From: Corynebacterium wankanglinii
Lineage (GTDB): Bacteria > Actinomycetota > Actinomycetes > Mycobacteriales > Mycobacteriaceae
Reading direction: 5' to 3'
DNA: 64,000 bases
Assembly: GCA_014490595.1 (NCBI GenBank)
Contig: CP061031.1
Location: forward strand, 806,001-870,000
Shown: one piece after another, positions 50,501-59,722 of the stretch
Numbering within the stretch: position 1 is the stretch's first letter
How the letters are laid out: every line of letters starts with the position of its first letter
Notes under the pieces: generated by a model
What the model was told of the DNA's origin: nothing
What the model saw: the letters and a program-made list of their open reading frames with translations, nothing else
Databases searched by the model: none
Made by a program: the position numbers and the translations under genes

Positions 50501-51837
50501 GCGCGGCTCCTGCGTTGCGTGGTCAGTGAAATGAGACCGAGGACGATGATCCAGCCGGTCAGCGTGGCAAGGCCCATGCGGTATTCCGGAAGAATACCCA
50601 TGAGCACGAGGACGAGGATGAAAAACGCGATGCACACCCAATTTGCCACTGGGTAGAACGGAGCTGGAAAGGTCGCACTCGTCTCGCGTTTGCGGAAGTT
50701 CAGGTGGGAAATGCAGATGCCTGCCCAGGTGATGAGTTCGGTGCCCACGATGATGGCCAGCAAGACCGCGAAAATTTTGCCCTCAAAGAAGAAGTTCAAG
50801 ATGACGACGATGCCCATGAGCGCGGCGTCGAAAAGCAACGCCTTGGTGGGCAGGCCCTTCGCGCTAGTCTCGGCGAAGACGCGAGGTGCTTGGCCGTTGC
50901 GGGCGAGGTCGCGCAGCATGCGCGCACCCGAATAAGTCATCGTGTTGAGCACGGAGAACACGGCTACCACAATGACCACGTTGAGGGCCGTCGCAGCTGG
51001 TCCGAACCCGACGCCGGTGAGCACGCGAATGAACGGGCTTTCGCTCGCCTCCTGCTCGTTCCACGGCGCGAGGAGGAGAATCGTGCCGATGCCGCCCAGG
51101 TAGAACACCAGGATGCGCCAGACCACCGAGTTCACCGCACGCGGGATGGCAGTTTCCGGGTTGTCCGCTTCGCCGGCCGCGGTGCCGATGGACATGATGC
51201 CGCCAAACGTAAACGTCACGGCCACCAGTGCGAAGAGCACGCCGGACAGTCCGTTCGGCATGAACCCGCCGTGCTCGGTGATGTTGGCAAAGCCGATCGC
51301 CGGTTCAGGCCCGAGGCCCGTCACAAGAGCGAACCCCAGCACGATCATGAGCACCAGCGCGGCCACCTTGACCAAGGACAGCCAGTATTCGGTCTCCGCG
51401 AACACGCGGACGTTCAGCACGTTGAGCCCCACCACCAACAGCAGGGTCACCAGCGCGGTGACCCAGTGCGGAAGCCCGGGAAACCAGTAGTCAAGAAACG
51501 TACCCATGGCGGTGAGCTCCAGCATGCCCACAACGACGGTGGTAAACCACCAATTCCAGCCAGTAATAAAGCCGGCAACGGGGGAGATGTATTCGCGCGA
51601 GTACGCCGCGAAGGAGCCGGAGACAGGGTGCTCCACCGCCATCTCCCCGAGCATTCGCATGAGGAAGTACACGACCGCACCGACGATGGCGAAAGAGATC
51701 AACACCGCCGGGCCCGCGTACTGGATCGAGCCCGCGGAGCCCAAAAACAAGCCCGTGCCTATCGACGAGCCAAAGGCAATCATCATCAATTGCCTACTCT
51801 TCACGCCTCGATTGAGGCCCTGTTCCTGCAGGCTCAC
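50497..51837 (-). CDS. APC-family amino acid permease (AroP/ProY type)
   Basis: A 446-residue transporter with about 12 hydrophobic segments. The AAT-subfamily landmarks are present: GVKSRQLMMIAFGSSIGTGLFLGSAG in helix 1, the PVSGSFAAYSREYISPVAGFITGWNWW loop after helix 2 and TFGGIMSIGTAAGEADNPE in helix 6. Such permeases import aromatic or other neutral amino acids with protons. The GTG start at 51837 lies 1 base after the thioesterase stop; the ATGA overlap with the aminotransferase continues the tight packing. The exact substrate is not decided, but the aminotransferase next door favours an aromatic amino acid. Confidence 0.85.
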   Translation of the reverse strand: MSLQEQGLNRGVKSRQLMMIAFGSSIGTGLFLGSAGSIQYAGPAVLISFAIVGAVVYFLMRMLGEMAVEHPVSGSFAAYSREYISPVAGFITGWNWWFTTVVVGMLELTAMGTFLDYWFPGLPHWVTALVTLLLVVGLNVLNVRVFAETEYWLSLVKVAALVLMIVLGFALVTGLGPEPAIGFANITEHGGFMPNGLSGVLFALVAVTFTFGGIMSIGTAAGEADNPETAIPRAVNSVVWRILVFYLGGIGTILLLAPWNEQEASESPFIRVLTGVGFGPAATALNVVIVVAVFSVLNTMTYSGARMLRDLARNGQAPRVFAETSAKGLPTKALLFDAALMGIVVILNFFFEGKIFAVLLAIIVGTELITWAGICISHLNFRKRETSATFPAPFYPVANWVCIAFFILVLVLMGILPEYRMGLATLTGWIIVLGLISLTTQRRSRA

Positions 51838-51838
51838 G

Positions 51839-52285
51839 TTAGTTTCCTGTCGGTGGTCGGGTGGTGGTGCGGGACATGCCCCGGAATTCGGCGATGGCGG
51901 TATCGCCGTCGTAAAGCGTGACGTCCGAAAGGCCGTTACGCCCCCACGTGTGGCGCTCGCGGGCCACGCCCCGGATGGTGCGGCCGACTTTGGCGGGGGC
52001 GAGGTAGATCATTTCGGACTGTGCGCTAACTGTCGGGTCGGTGCGGCGGGAGTTGGCGGCGCCGCCGAACAGCGCGTCGGCGAACGTGAACAACACACCG
52101 CCCTGGCAGACGCCGAAGCCGTTGGCGTGCCTGGCCTCAACGGTAAATTCGCCTTCCGCTAGGCCCGGCTCCAGCCGCGTGATCGTCGCGCCGAGGTACT
52201 CCAGAGTGGCGTCGTTGTCGAACATGGCTTTCGCGTGTTCGAGGTCGGGGGTGAATTCCACCGACGGTGCGTAGCGGTCGTGCAT
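51839..52285 (-). CDS. paaI: PaaI-type hotdog-fold thioesterase
   Basis: A 148-residue hotdog-fold protein. HANGFGVCQGGVLFTFADALFGGAANSR holds the conserved Asn, the HGG-like turn (here QGG) and the Asp that activates water, as in PaaI hydroxyphenylacetyl-CoA thioesterases. The function would be hydrolysis of phenylacetyl-CoA derivatives to relieve CoA trapping. It is the first gene of the cassette with permease, aminotransferase and MFS protein. None of the other paa genes is present in the window, so a general aryl-CoA thioesterase is the cautious reading. It starts 19 bases beyond the hairpin that follows prs. Confidence 0.8.
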   Translation of the reverse strand: MHDRYAPSVEFTPDLEHAKAMFDNDATLEYLGATITRLEPGLAEGEFTVEARHANGFGVCQGGVLFTFADALFGGAANSRRTDPTVSAQSEMIYLAPAKVGRTIRGVARERHTWGRNGLSDVTLYDGDTAIAEFRGMSRTTTRPPTGN

Positions 52286-52303
52286 GTGCGTCCTTCACGT
52301 ATG

Positions 52304-52345
52304 CGCGACAGCCGGGGCAGCGGTGGAGCTGCCCCGGCTGTCGCG
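52304..52345. terminator. GC-rich hairpin between prs and paaI
   Basis: Arms CGCGACAGCCGGGGCAG (52304-52320) and CTGCCCCGGCTGTCGCG (52329-52345) pair over 17 bp around an 8-base loop. It lies 19 bases after the prs stop on the minus strand. No T-tract follows, so termination is likely but not certain; it also separates prs from the inserted cassette. Confidence 0.65.
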
Positions 52346-52364
52346 GCTGTCGCGATATTGCGAC

Positions 52365-53342
52365 TTATGCCTGGCCTTCGAACAGGGTGGTCACGGAGCC
52401 ATTCTCGAAGATCTCGCGAATGGTCTTGGCCAACAGTGGGGCAATGGAGAGCACCGTGAGGTTGGTCCAGCCCTCGGTGTTTTGCGGCAAGGTATCGGTC
52501 GTGATGACTTCCTCCGCGCCGCACTCGGAGAGGCGCTCGCGGGCCGGGTTCGAGAACACGCCGTGGGTGCAGGCGATGACAACGGACTTCGCGCCGGCTT
52601 CTTTCAGCACGCCCACAGCGCCGGCGATGGTGCCGCCGGTGTCGATCATGTCGTCGAGAAGAATGCAGTCCTTGCCTTCGACCTCACCGACGACGCGGTT
52701 GGACACAACCTTATTCGCGGCATCGATGTCGCGGGTCTTGTGCACGAACGCCATGGGTGCGTCGCCGAGCGCGTTGGCCCACTTTTCGGCCGTTTTCACG
52801 CGGCCAGCGTCGGGGGAGACCACGCAGAGGTTGTCCAGCGGGTACTTCGACTTGATGTAGTCCACCAAGATCGGCATGGCGTGCATGTGATCCACCGGGC
52901 CGTCGAAAAAGCCCTGGATTTGGTCGGTGTGCAGGTCCACAGACACGATGCGGTCCGCACCGGCGGTGGTGAGCAGGTCCGCGATGAGGCGGGCAGAGAT
53001 CGGCTCGCGGCCGCGGTGCTTCTTGTCTTGGCGGGCGTAGGGGTAGAACGGCAGGATCGCGGTGATGCGCTTCGCGGAGCCGCGCTTGAGCGCGTCGATC
53101 ATGATCAGCTGCTCCATCAACCACTTGTTCAGCGGCTGGGCGTGGGACTGCATGACAAAGCAGTCGGCGCCGCGGACGGACTCTTCGAAGCGGATGAAAA
53201 TCTCGCCGTTGGCGAAGTCGCGTGCGGTGGTGGGCACGAGCTCGATGCCGAGCTCTTTCGCTACTGCCTCCGCGAGCTCCGGGTGGGCGCGGCCTGTGAA
53301 GACCTTGAGGTCTTTGTGGCTTTCGGTGGAGTAACCAGTCAT
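52365..53342 (-). CDS. prs: Ribose-phosphate pyrophosphokinase
   Basis: A 325-residue PRPP synthase, which transfers pyrophosphate from ATP to ribose 5-phosphate for nucleotide, histidine and tryptophan synthesis. KVFTGRAHPELAEAVAKELG at the start, FANGEIFIRFEESVRG, the YARQDKKHRGREPISA flexible loop with the catalytic Lys/Arg, VSVDLHTDQIQGFF, and the PRPP loop LLDDMIDTGGTIAGA are all intact. The start lies 3 bases after the glmU stop, the usual actinobacterial pair. A hairpin follows the stop. Confidence 0.95.
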   Translation of the reverse strand: MTGYSTESHKDLKVFTGRAHPELAEAVAKELGIELVPTTARDFANGEIFIRFEESVRGADCFVMQSHAQPLNKWLMEQLIMIDALKRGSAKRITAILPFYPYARQDKKHRGREPISARLIADLLTTAGADRIVSVDLHTDQIQGFFDGPVDHMHAMPILVDYIKSKYPLDNLCVVSPDAGRVKTAEKWANALGDAPMAFVHKTRDIDAANKVVSNRVVGEVEGKDCILLDDMIDTGGTIAGAVGVLKEAGAKSVVIACTHGVFSNPARERLSECGAEEVITTDTLPQNTEGWTNLTVLSIAPLLAKTIREIFENGSVTTLFEGQA

Positions 53343-53345
53343 GTA

Positions 53346-54806
53346 TTAACCCTCTCGCTTCGCGTTGTTGCCGGCCTTCGCTGCCTTTGCTGCCTCGGCC
53401 GCTTCCGTGCCCGGGCGGCGTTCTTCCACCCAGCCGTCAATGTTGCGCTGGCGGCCCTCCTTGATGGCGAGCGCGCCCGGCGGCACATCTTCGGTGACCA
53501 CTGTACCCGCGCCGGTGTAGGCCCCATCACCGATGGTCACGGGTGCGACAAACATGGTGTCGGAGCCGGTGCGGCAGTAGTCGCCGATGGTGGTGTGGTG
53601 CTTGTTAATGCCGTCGTAGTTAGCAAACACGGAGCTTGCGCCGATGTTGGAGTGTTTGCCCACAGTCGCATCGCCGATATAGGTCAGGTGTGGCACCTTG
53701 GAACCCTCGCCGATCTTCGCGTTCTTCGCCTCGACAAAGCCGCCGAGCTTGCCACGGGCACCGAGTTCGGTGCCCGGGCGGATGTAGGTGAACGGGCCCA
53801 CCGTGGCTTCTTCACCGATGACGCCGAGCTCGCCCTGGGTGCGAACAACCTTGGCGCGGGCGCCAACCTCCATGTCGGTCAGCGTAGTGTCCGGCCCGAT
53901 CTGTGCACCGTCGCCGATGACGGAAGAGCCCCACAGCTGCGTGTTCGGGTGGATGACCACGTCGCGGCCAATCTCCACCTCGACACCGATCCAGGTCGTT
54001 GCAGGATCGATGACGGTTGCGCCGTTCCGCATCGCCTTCTCCACGAGCCTCCGATTGAGCTCCTTGCCTGCCTCCGCTAACTGCACCCGGTCGTTCACGC
54101 CCGCCAGTTCGCGGGCGTCGGGGGCCGTAAACGCAGTGACCCGTAGACCGTCGCCCCGCGCAATGCCCAGCACGTCGGTGATGTAGAACTCGCCTTGGGC
54201 GTTATCCGGGGTGACGCGTTCGAGTGCGTTGCGCAATACCGCCGCGTCGAATGCGAACACGCCCGAGTTGACCTCGCGGACCTTGCGCTGCTCGTCGGTA
54301 GCGTCCTTTTCCTCCACGATCTCGAGCACGTCGCCCGCCTCGCCGCGGATGATGCGCCCGTAGCCGGTGGGGTTGTCGAACTCGAGCGAGAGCACCGTCA
54401 CCGCGGCGCGCTCCGCCTCGTGCTGCTCCACGAGCGCCTGCAGCGTCTCCGGCGTGAGCAGCGGCACGTCGCCGTTGGTGACCACCACGGTGCCGTCGAA
54501 ATCCGGGATGGCGGACAGACCCACCTGCACCGCGTGGCCGGTGCCGTTTTGCTCCTCCTGGACGGCCTGGCGGATCTCCACGTGCATCTGCTCGGCGATC
54601 TGCTCAACCGCAGGTGCCACCTGATCGCGCTGGTGGCCCACCACCGCGACCAAGTGCTCCGGGTGCACACCGGCTGCTGCGTGGAGGGAGTGGGACAGCA
54701 GGCTGCGGCCGCCGATTTCGTGCAGCGTTTTCTGGCGGTCGGACTTCATGCGTGTTCCTGCGCCGGCCGCGAGCACGACAACGGCACGTTCGAAGTGGGT
54801 AGGCAC
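53346..54806 (-). CDS. glmU: Bifunctional UDP-GlcNAc pyrophosphorylase/glucosamine-1-phosphate acetyltransferase
   Basis: A 486-residue bifunctional enzyme making UDP-N-acetylglucosamine for peptidoglycan. The uridylyltransferase domain starts VVLAAGAGTRMKSD (about residues 10-23), with GTGHAVQ and VVTNGDVPLL. From about residue 265 the left-handed beta-helix hexapeptides begin, with the acetyltransferase residues in FVEAKNAKIGEGSKVPHLTYIGDA and YDGINKHHTTIG. The C-terminal tail is rich in Ala, Glu and Lys. The GTG at 54806 has AAGGAG 9 bases upstream. prs follows after 3 bases. Confidence 0.95.
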   Translation of the reverse strand: MPTHFERAVVVLAAGAGTRMKSDRQKTLHEIGGRSLLSHSLHAAAGVHPEHLVAVVGHQRDQVAPAVEQIAEQMHVEIRQAVQEEQNGTGHAVQVGLSAIPDFDGTVVVTNGDVPLLTPETLQALVEQHEAERAAVTVLSLEFDNPTGYGRIIRGEAGDVLEIVEEKDATDEQRKVREVNSGVFAFDAAVLRNALERVTPDNAQGEFYITDVLGIARGDGLRVTAFTAPDARELAGVNDRVQLAEAGKELNRRLVEKAMRNGATVIDPATTWIGVEVEIGRDVVIHPNTQLWGSSVIGDGAQIGPDTTLTDMEVGARAKVVRTQGELGVIGEEATVGPFTYIRPGTELGARGKLGGFVEAKNAKIGEGSKVPHLTYIGDATVGKHSNIGASSVFANYDGINKHHTTIGDYCRTGSDTMFVAPVTIGDGAYTGAGTVVTEDVPPGALAIKEGRQRNIDGWVEERRPGTEAAEAAKAAKAGNNAKREG

Positions 54807-54854
54807 TCGAATGCTCCTTGGGAGTTGCGGATTTGTCGGTAACCAGCATAACGC

Positions 54855-56072
54855 TTAGGAGCTGGCGGCCGAGACTTCTTTCAGGTTCCGCGCGCCGACC
54901 ACACCGGCGTAGCCCACGACGGCGAGAAACAGCAGCGCGGCCTGGGGGCCAAGGACGGAAATAGCCGACGAAATAGCGCCGACAACAAGGAGCACCACGC
55001 CCATAACCGTGTTGGAAGCGCCTGTGACCATCGTGCGCTTGTCGCCGTCCGCCATATCCACCAGATACGTCTTGCGGCTCACGCGAACCGCAGTGTGTGC
55101 CAAGTTGACCAGGAAGAACCCCAGCGGCATCACCCATGCGTTCACGCCGCTGGAAGCCATACGGGCGCTGAGGACAAGCAGAACGATAACGGTGGAGGCC
55201 ACTCCCGCGGCCCACGCCATCGTGCGTTTCGACGACTTGTCGGACAGCTTTCCTGAAATCCTCCCGCCCAGCAGGGACGCGCCGCCCGAGGCAATGACGA
55301 AGGCGCCCAGGCCCGTCAAATCCGCGCCCTCGTTGCCGGCCATGACCACGATGAACGGGGTGGACAAAGCCGTGACCAACATGAGCGAGCGCACCATCAA
55401 GAAGCGCTGCAGGTCGTGGTCGCTTTTGACCAACGCCCACATCTCCCGCAGATTCTGCCCGTCCTTATTTTCTGGTTCTGCCTCCGGCTCGTCGATGCCG
55501 TTGAAGACAAGCGCGGCTAGCGCCCATGTGGACGCGCCCACCGCGAGGAGCGCCGCGATCGCCCACTGGGGCAAGTTATTGGGCAAGAAGGAAAGGATCA
55601 GGCCGATCGCCAGGGTGAAGCCTCCGGCCAGGGCAGTGGCGCGTCCGGTGATGTCGCCGCGACGGCCCTTGGAAATGGTGCGGCCCTGCACATCCTTGCC
55701 GGCAAGCGAGCACAGGGAGCGGAATAACGCATGGGCGGCCAACAGGATGAGGACGGCGGCGCCGAGCGAAGCTCCGTCGAGAAGCAGGGCGCTCACCGCG
55801 ATCAGCGCCGCGGCGAGCGCTTGACCCCACGACCCGATGAGCCACACGCGCTTGCGCGAGCGTTGAGAAGTCACCCACGGGCTCAAAAACGCCTGCGGCA
55901 GCATTGAGCCGGATTCGCGGATTGGCACGAGGAACGATGTCAGAACTGCAGGCACGCTGGCCGCGTTGAATAGCCATGGCAGCACGGTCTTGGGGGCGAC
56001 GATCTGGTCGCCGATGTTTTGCAAACCGTTCGACCAGATGAAGCGGCGTGCATTGTGTTCCTCGTTATGCAT
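54855..56072 (-). CDS. MFS transporter of unknown substrate
   Basis: A 405-residue membrane protein with about 10-12 hydrophobic segments and a central loop rich in Glu/Lys between the halves (DEPEAEPENKDGQNLREM). FIWSNGLQNIGDQIVAPKTVLPWLFN is the first segment, and GRISGKLSDKSSKRTMAW is the conserved cytosolic loop of the second half. It most resembles uncharacterised MFS proteins. The ATG at 56072 is preferred because a longer frame would run through the divergent multicopper oxidase. Only 49 bases separate the two divergent starts. It lies 48 bases upstream of glmU on the same strand. Confidence 0.75.
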   Translation of the reverse strand: MHNEEHNARRFIWSNGLQNIGDQIVAPKTVLPWLFNAASVPAVLTSFLVPIRESGSMLPQAFLSPWVTSQRSRKRVWLIGSWGQALAAALIAVSALLLDGASLGAAVLILLAAHALFRSLCSLAGKDVQGRTISKGRRGDITGRATALAGGFTLAIGLILSFLPNNLPQWAIAALLAVGASTWALAALVFNGIDEPEAEPENKDGQNLREMWALVKSDHDLQRFLMVRSLMLVTALSTPFIVVMAGNEGADLTGLGAFVIASGGASLLGGRISGKLSDKSSKRTMAWAAGVASTVIVLLVLSARMASSGVNAWVMPLGFFLVNLAHTAVRVSRKTYLVDMADGDKRTMVTGASNTVMGVVLLVVGAISSAISVLGPQAALLFLAVVGYAGVVGARNLKEVSAASS

Positions 56073-56121
56073 GGTTCGGATAGTAGGGTCGAAAGGGATG
56101 ATCAGCGAACCTGGAGGCGCA

Positions 56122-57603
56122 ATGAAGATGAGCAGACGAACGTTTTTCAAAGGATCCGTGTTGGCGGTAGCGGCCGCCGCTGCTGCATCTGGCGCAACGG
56201 CGTGCTCAACCCAGCCCGAACCACGTGGCGCTGATGCGGAGGCTCGGCCCCTGCCCATTCCGCCGCTGTACGAAGGCGAGCTTGACGGCAACACTCGGCG
56301 CTTCGAACTCACCGCGCAGGAGGGTGAGTTTGAGATCGTGCCTGGGACGATGACCAAGACCTGGGGTTTCAACGGCCCCTGGCTCGGGCCCACGCTGTAC
56401 ATGCGCCGCGGCGAGCAGATCGACATGACCGTACACAACGAGCTGCCGGAGGCGACCGTCGTGCACTGGCACGGCCTGCACCTGCCAGCCACGGCAGACG
56501 GCGGACCGGCCCTGATGTTCGATCCGGGCGAGTCGTGGTCGCCGTCGTGGACCGTCGATCAGGCTGCCGCGACCTGCTGGTACCACCCGCACCCGCACGA
56601 GAAGTCGGCGCTGCACGCCTACCGCGGGCTCGCCGGTGGCATCGTGCTTGACGACGACGATTCCGTCTTCCCCGGCCTGCCAAACGACTACGGCGTGGAT
56701 GACATCCCCGTGATCATCGGCGACGCCAACTTCACCGAAGACGGCCAGCTCGACGAGGAAAGCGGCTGGGTCGGCGACACCCCGCTGATCAACGGCATTA
56801 CCAAGCCCCGTTTCGAGGCCACCACCCGCCGCGTACGTCTGCGCGTGCTCAACGGCGCGGTACTGCGCTTCCGTTACCTCACCCTGGGCGCGCCGTTCCA
56901 CGTGGTGGCAACGGACCAGGGCTTCCTGGAATCCCCGGTCGAAGTCGACGGCGTGCTGCTCAGCCCCGGCGAGCGAGTTGAGATCGTGGTCGACCTCGAG
57001 CCGGGCAAGGACCTCACGCTGCGCGACGACAAGCTGCCCAACTGGGGTGGGCTGCCCGATAAGGACACCGCCGAAACGTTCGGTGCCACCGACGTGTTCG
57101 ACCTGCTGGAGATCGTTGCCCCGGCTGAGGATGCTCCCGCCTCGCCCGCGCTGGCGGATAAGCTCGTGCCGTTCGAGCTGCCCCAGCCCACCGGAGTGGA
57201 GCGCGAGTTCCGGATGAAGAACATGGAAATCAACGGCAAATCCATGGACATGACGCGTGTGGACTTCGCCGTCGACCACAAGGGCCCGGAGATCTGGCAT
57301 GTGACGAACGAGAACGACGACATGCTGCACAACTTCCACGTGCACAACGCGCGATTCGCAGTCCAGGGCGTGGAAAACGGCGAGGTGGAGTTCACTGCAG
57401 GCTGGCACGACACAATTGAGGTGCCGCCGCTGGCAACCGTGACGCTGCTGGTAGACATCGGCTACTACCCGGATCCGACCCTTGCGTACATGTACCACTG
57501 CCACATGCTCAACCACGAGGACTCCGGCATGATGGGCCAGTTCGTGGTGGTTGAGCCGGGTCAGGAGCCCAACCTCAAACTGCCGAACATCCACGGCGAA
57601 TAG
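56122..57603 (+). CDS. Tat-exported multicopper oxidase, possible lipoprotein
   Basis: A 493-residue three-cupredoxin oxidase. The N-terminus has the twin-arginine motif SRRTFFKGS followed by an Ala-rich stretch and ATAC, a weak lipobox, so it is exported folded and perhaps lipid-anchored. All four copper motifs are intact: HWHGLH (about residue 114), HPHPHE (about 154), HNFHVHN (about 402) and HCHMLNHEDSGMM (about 459) with the T1 Cys and Met. It probably oxidises Cu(I) or phenolics and helps copper resistance. ATG 56122 has GGAGG 4 bases upstream; the frame also opens at ATG 56098. Confidence 0.88.
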   Translation: MKMSRRTFFKGSVLAVAAAAAASGATACSTQPEPRGADAEARPLPIPPLYEGELDGNTRRFELTAQEGEFEIVPGTMTKTWGFNGPWLGPTLYMRRGEQIDMTVHNELPEATVVHWHGLHLPATADGGPALMFDPGESWSPSWTVDQAAATCWYHPHPHEKSALHAYRGLAGGIVLDDDDSVFPGLPNDYGVDDIPVIIGDANFTEDGQLDEESGWVGDTPLINGITKPRFEATTRRVRLRVLNGAVLRFRYLTLGAPFHVVATDQGFLESPVEVDGVLLSPGERVEIVVDLEPGKDLTLRDDKLPNWGGLPDKDTAETFGATDVFDLLEIVAPAEDAPASPALADKLVPFELPQPTGVEREFRMKNMEINGKSMDMTRVDFAVDHKGPEIWHVTNENDDMLHNFHVHNARFAVQGVENGEVEFTAGWHDTIEVPPLATVTLLVDIGYYPDPTLAYMYHCHMLNHEDSGMMGQFVVVEPGQEPNLKLPNIHGE

Positions 57604-57620
57604 GCGCCAGCCCTACGTCC

Positions 57621-57658
57621 GCGCCCTGGTGCATGTCAGCACCGGGGCGCCTTCTTTT
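57621..57658 (+). terminator. Rho-independent terminator of the multicopper oxidase gene
   Basis: GCGCCCTGGTGC (57621-57632) and GCACCGGGGCGC (57639-57650) pair over 12 bp with one T-G pair around a 6-base loop, followed by CTTCTTTT. It lies 17 bases after the oxidase stop and just before the end of the convergent Gly-rich gene. Confidence 0.8.
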
Positions 57659-57665
57659 GCGCGTT

Positions 57666-59636
57666 TTAGCCGCGGACGTTGTGGCCGATCACGGAAGGTA
57701 GCAGCAGCGGCGCGTCGCCGAGCAGTGCCTTGAGGTTGCCGTCTCGCTCCACCGCGCTAGTGACGGTGCGGACCTTCGCACTGGACTTGTCCCGCCCGCG
57801 GCTCCGGTTTGCACCCGCAGCTCCCATTGGGCCAGCCGCAACGGCGCCTCCGCGTACTCCCTGGCCGTTCTGTGCATTTCCACCGGCAGTCCCGGCCGCA
57901 GCGTACGTGCCACTGGTACCCGACGAGCCTGCACCGTGGGCACCCGCTCCAACTCCGGCGCCCGTACCAGCGCCGTGGGCACCGATGTTGCCGGACCCGC
58001 CGGTAGCGCCTGAGCCTGCGCCTAAGCCCGGCCCGGAACCGGTGTTCGCAGCGCTGCCGAATCCGGCACCGCTAAAGCCTGGTCGAGCCGGGTTCATCCC
58101 GCCGCCAGTCATTCCCGCCCCCGCTGCGCTACCCACGAGGGCACCGCCGCGCGGGGTTCCCAAGCCGCCTGCAACAGTGCCGCCACCGCGTCCGGCCCCA
58201 GGTGCAGCGCCCGTGTTGACCGTGCCCGCGCCCACACCTGTCTGCGACCTGTTGCCAAAACCCGTTCCCGACCGAGATCCCCCGCCAGTTCCCGAGGCGG
58301 ATACCGAACCTGGGGTGCGGCTTGCTGCGGCGCCGACGCCGGTAGCGGCTCTGCCAGAGGAAACGTTGCCTGGGTGTGCGAGACCTGGTGCTCCTATTGC
58401 GGTGGCCGCTCCCGTGGTGCTTCCACCACCGGCCGGTTGGCTGAACCCGCCGATGGGGGCGGGGGTGAAGGGAGAAGCAGCGGCTCCGGGCCCGTTCACA
58501 GCAAAGCTGCCTGCTGCCGTTGGCGCTGGCGGTGCCAAAACCGCGGAAGCGGCCTGGGTCGGCGCTGCACCTGCAGCGATGCGCTCGAACGTCTCCGGTG
58601 TTGGGCGACCGAATTGGTGGATGACCTCTGCGGGAGTTTTCGCGTGGGCTAGGTCGCCGAGTCCGCGCTGCGTCAGTGCGTCCCGGAGTCCCGCGGGCAG
58701 GGGCGTTGGCTCGAACGAGGTAGCAGCTGGTGTGGGGACATCCGTACTCGCATACGGAAGCGTGGGGAGCGCTCCCGCGTCGGGGAGCAAGCGGTTGAAG
58801 CTGGGGATCGCCGAGCTGAGGCTGCCCGTCATCCGGGAACCATACGAGGACAGATAGTCGGACTCGATGAGCGCTTTCACCTCTGGGTCTTCCGCGGCCA
58901 AATAGGCCGACGCTGCAGCAGACGCGATCATCCTTTCCGCATCTGCCGCCATGCCGAGTGCTTCGGTGTGGTTAGCCAACGAGCGTGAATTTGCCACATA
59001 TTCCAGACCGGCGTTTTGGATCTGAGTGACCTTTTTCATCGCTTCCGCGATCCAGATGGTGTCAGCCGATGAACTCAACGAATGATGGACGCCGTTGAGC
59101 TCCTCCATCGCGTCCTCGATAAGCCGCGCGTTAGCCGTCCAGAATTCTGACGCCGAATACGCCAGCGCGGTGTCGGTCGATGAGAGCTTGCGGTCTGCTG
59201 ACAAAAGTGAAGACTCGGACGCCCCCGACACGGCCGCGTTGTCAAAGGTGTTCGTTTTCGGGTCGGCAGTTTTCAGCTGCTGGAAGCCAGCGGAGTACAG
59301 CGGAGTGAGAGTAGCTGCAGTGTTACGCAGCGGTGACAGCATCGACCCCATCATCCCCGAGAACGATTCGTCGGTTTGCTGCGTGTTAGTCAACGCCAAC
59401 CAGAGGTTATCGGCTGTGTGCTTGAGATACAGCGCAATCGCCTGGTTCGCTTCCGGTGCGCGTTCATCCCCGATCGGACTGAGCCGCTCGCCAGCTTCAT
59501 CCAGGCCGCTGGCGGTGGAGAAGGTGGAGAGGGAGTACAAATTTTCAGCTCGAACACCCTTAGATAAGCGAATAGTTACTGCGCGTAGCTGATCAATCGC
59601 TGTATTCACAGCATCGGAATCAAGAAACAATTGCAT
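57666..59636 (-). CDS. PPE-like helical protein with long Gly/Ala-rich C-terminus
   Basis: A 656-residue protein with no Sec signal peptide. Residues 1-250 are helical and low in Cys/Pro, starting MQLFLDSDAVNTAIDQLRAV as PE/WXG-type helices do, with further helices such as ANQAIALYLKHTADNLWLAL. A Pro/Ala-rich stretch follows. Residues about 410-610 are mostly Gly, Ala, Ser and Thr (GAGTGAGVGAGAHGAGSSG), recalling PE_PGRS tails. The end is a short charged globular segment (VRTVTSAVERDGNLKALLGD). It is preceded by a DUF3558-like lipoprotein, a family linked to type VII secretion. I infer a type VII-exported surface protein. ATG 59636 has GGGGG 4 bases upstream; GTG 59708 is the alternative. Confidence 0.7.
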   Translation of the reverse strand: MQLFLDSDAVNTAIDQLRAVTIRLSKGVRAENLYSLSTFSTASGLDEAGERLSPIGDERAPEANQAIALYLKHTADNLWLALTNTQQTDESFSGMMGSMLSPLRNTAATLTPLYSAGFQQLKTADPKTNTFDNAAVSGASESSLLSADRKLSSTDTALAYSASEFWTANARLIEDAMEELNGVHHSLSSSADTIWIAEAMKKVTQIQNAGLEYVANSRSLANHTEALGMAADAERMIASAAASAYLAAEDPEVKALIESDYLSSYGSRMTGSLSSAIPSFNRLLPDAGALPTLPYASTDVPTPAATSFEPTPLPAGLRDALTQRGLGDLAHAKTPAEVIHQFGRPTPETFERIAAGAAPTQAASAVLAPPAPTAAGSFAVNGPGAAASPFTPAPIGGFSQPAGGGSTTGAATAIGAPGLAHPGNVSSGRAATGVGAAASRTPGSVSASGTGGGSRSGTGFGNRSQTGVGAGTVNTGAAPGAGRGGGTVAGGLGTPRGGALVGSAAGAGMTGGGMNPARPGFSGAGFGSAANTGSGPGLGAGSGATGGSGNIGAHGAGTGAGVGAGAHGAGSSGTSGTYAAAGTAGGNAQNGQGVRGGAVAAGPMGAAGANRSRGRDKSSAKVRTVTSAVERDGNLKALLGDAPLLLPSVIGHNVRG

Positions 59637-59722
59637 TAGGCCCCCAAATTGTTGTTTTCTGCCTACGACGGTATCTGGGGTCTTGCGCTGAGAAAAGGGA
59701 TTGTCCACTGAAATGGACAGCC

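Noticed and set aside
52304..52345. The 17-bp inverted repeat as an insertion-sequence end
   Set aside because: There is no transposase remnant or second copy in the window; its place after prs fits termination.
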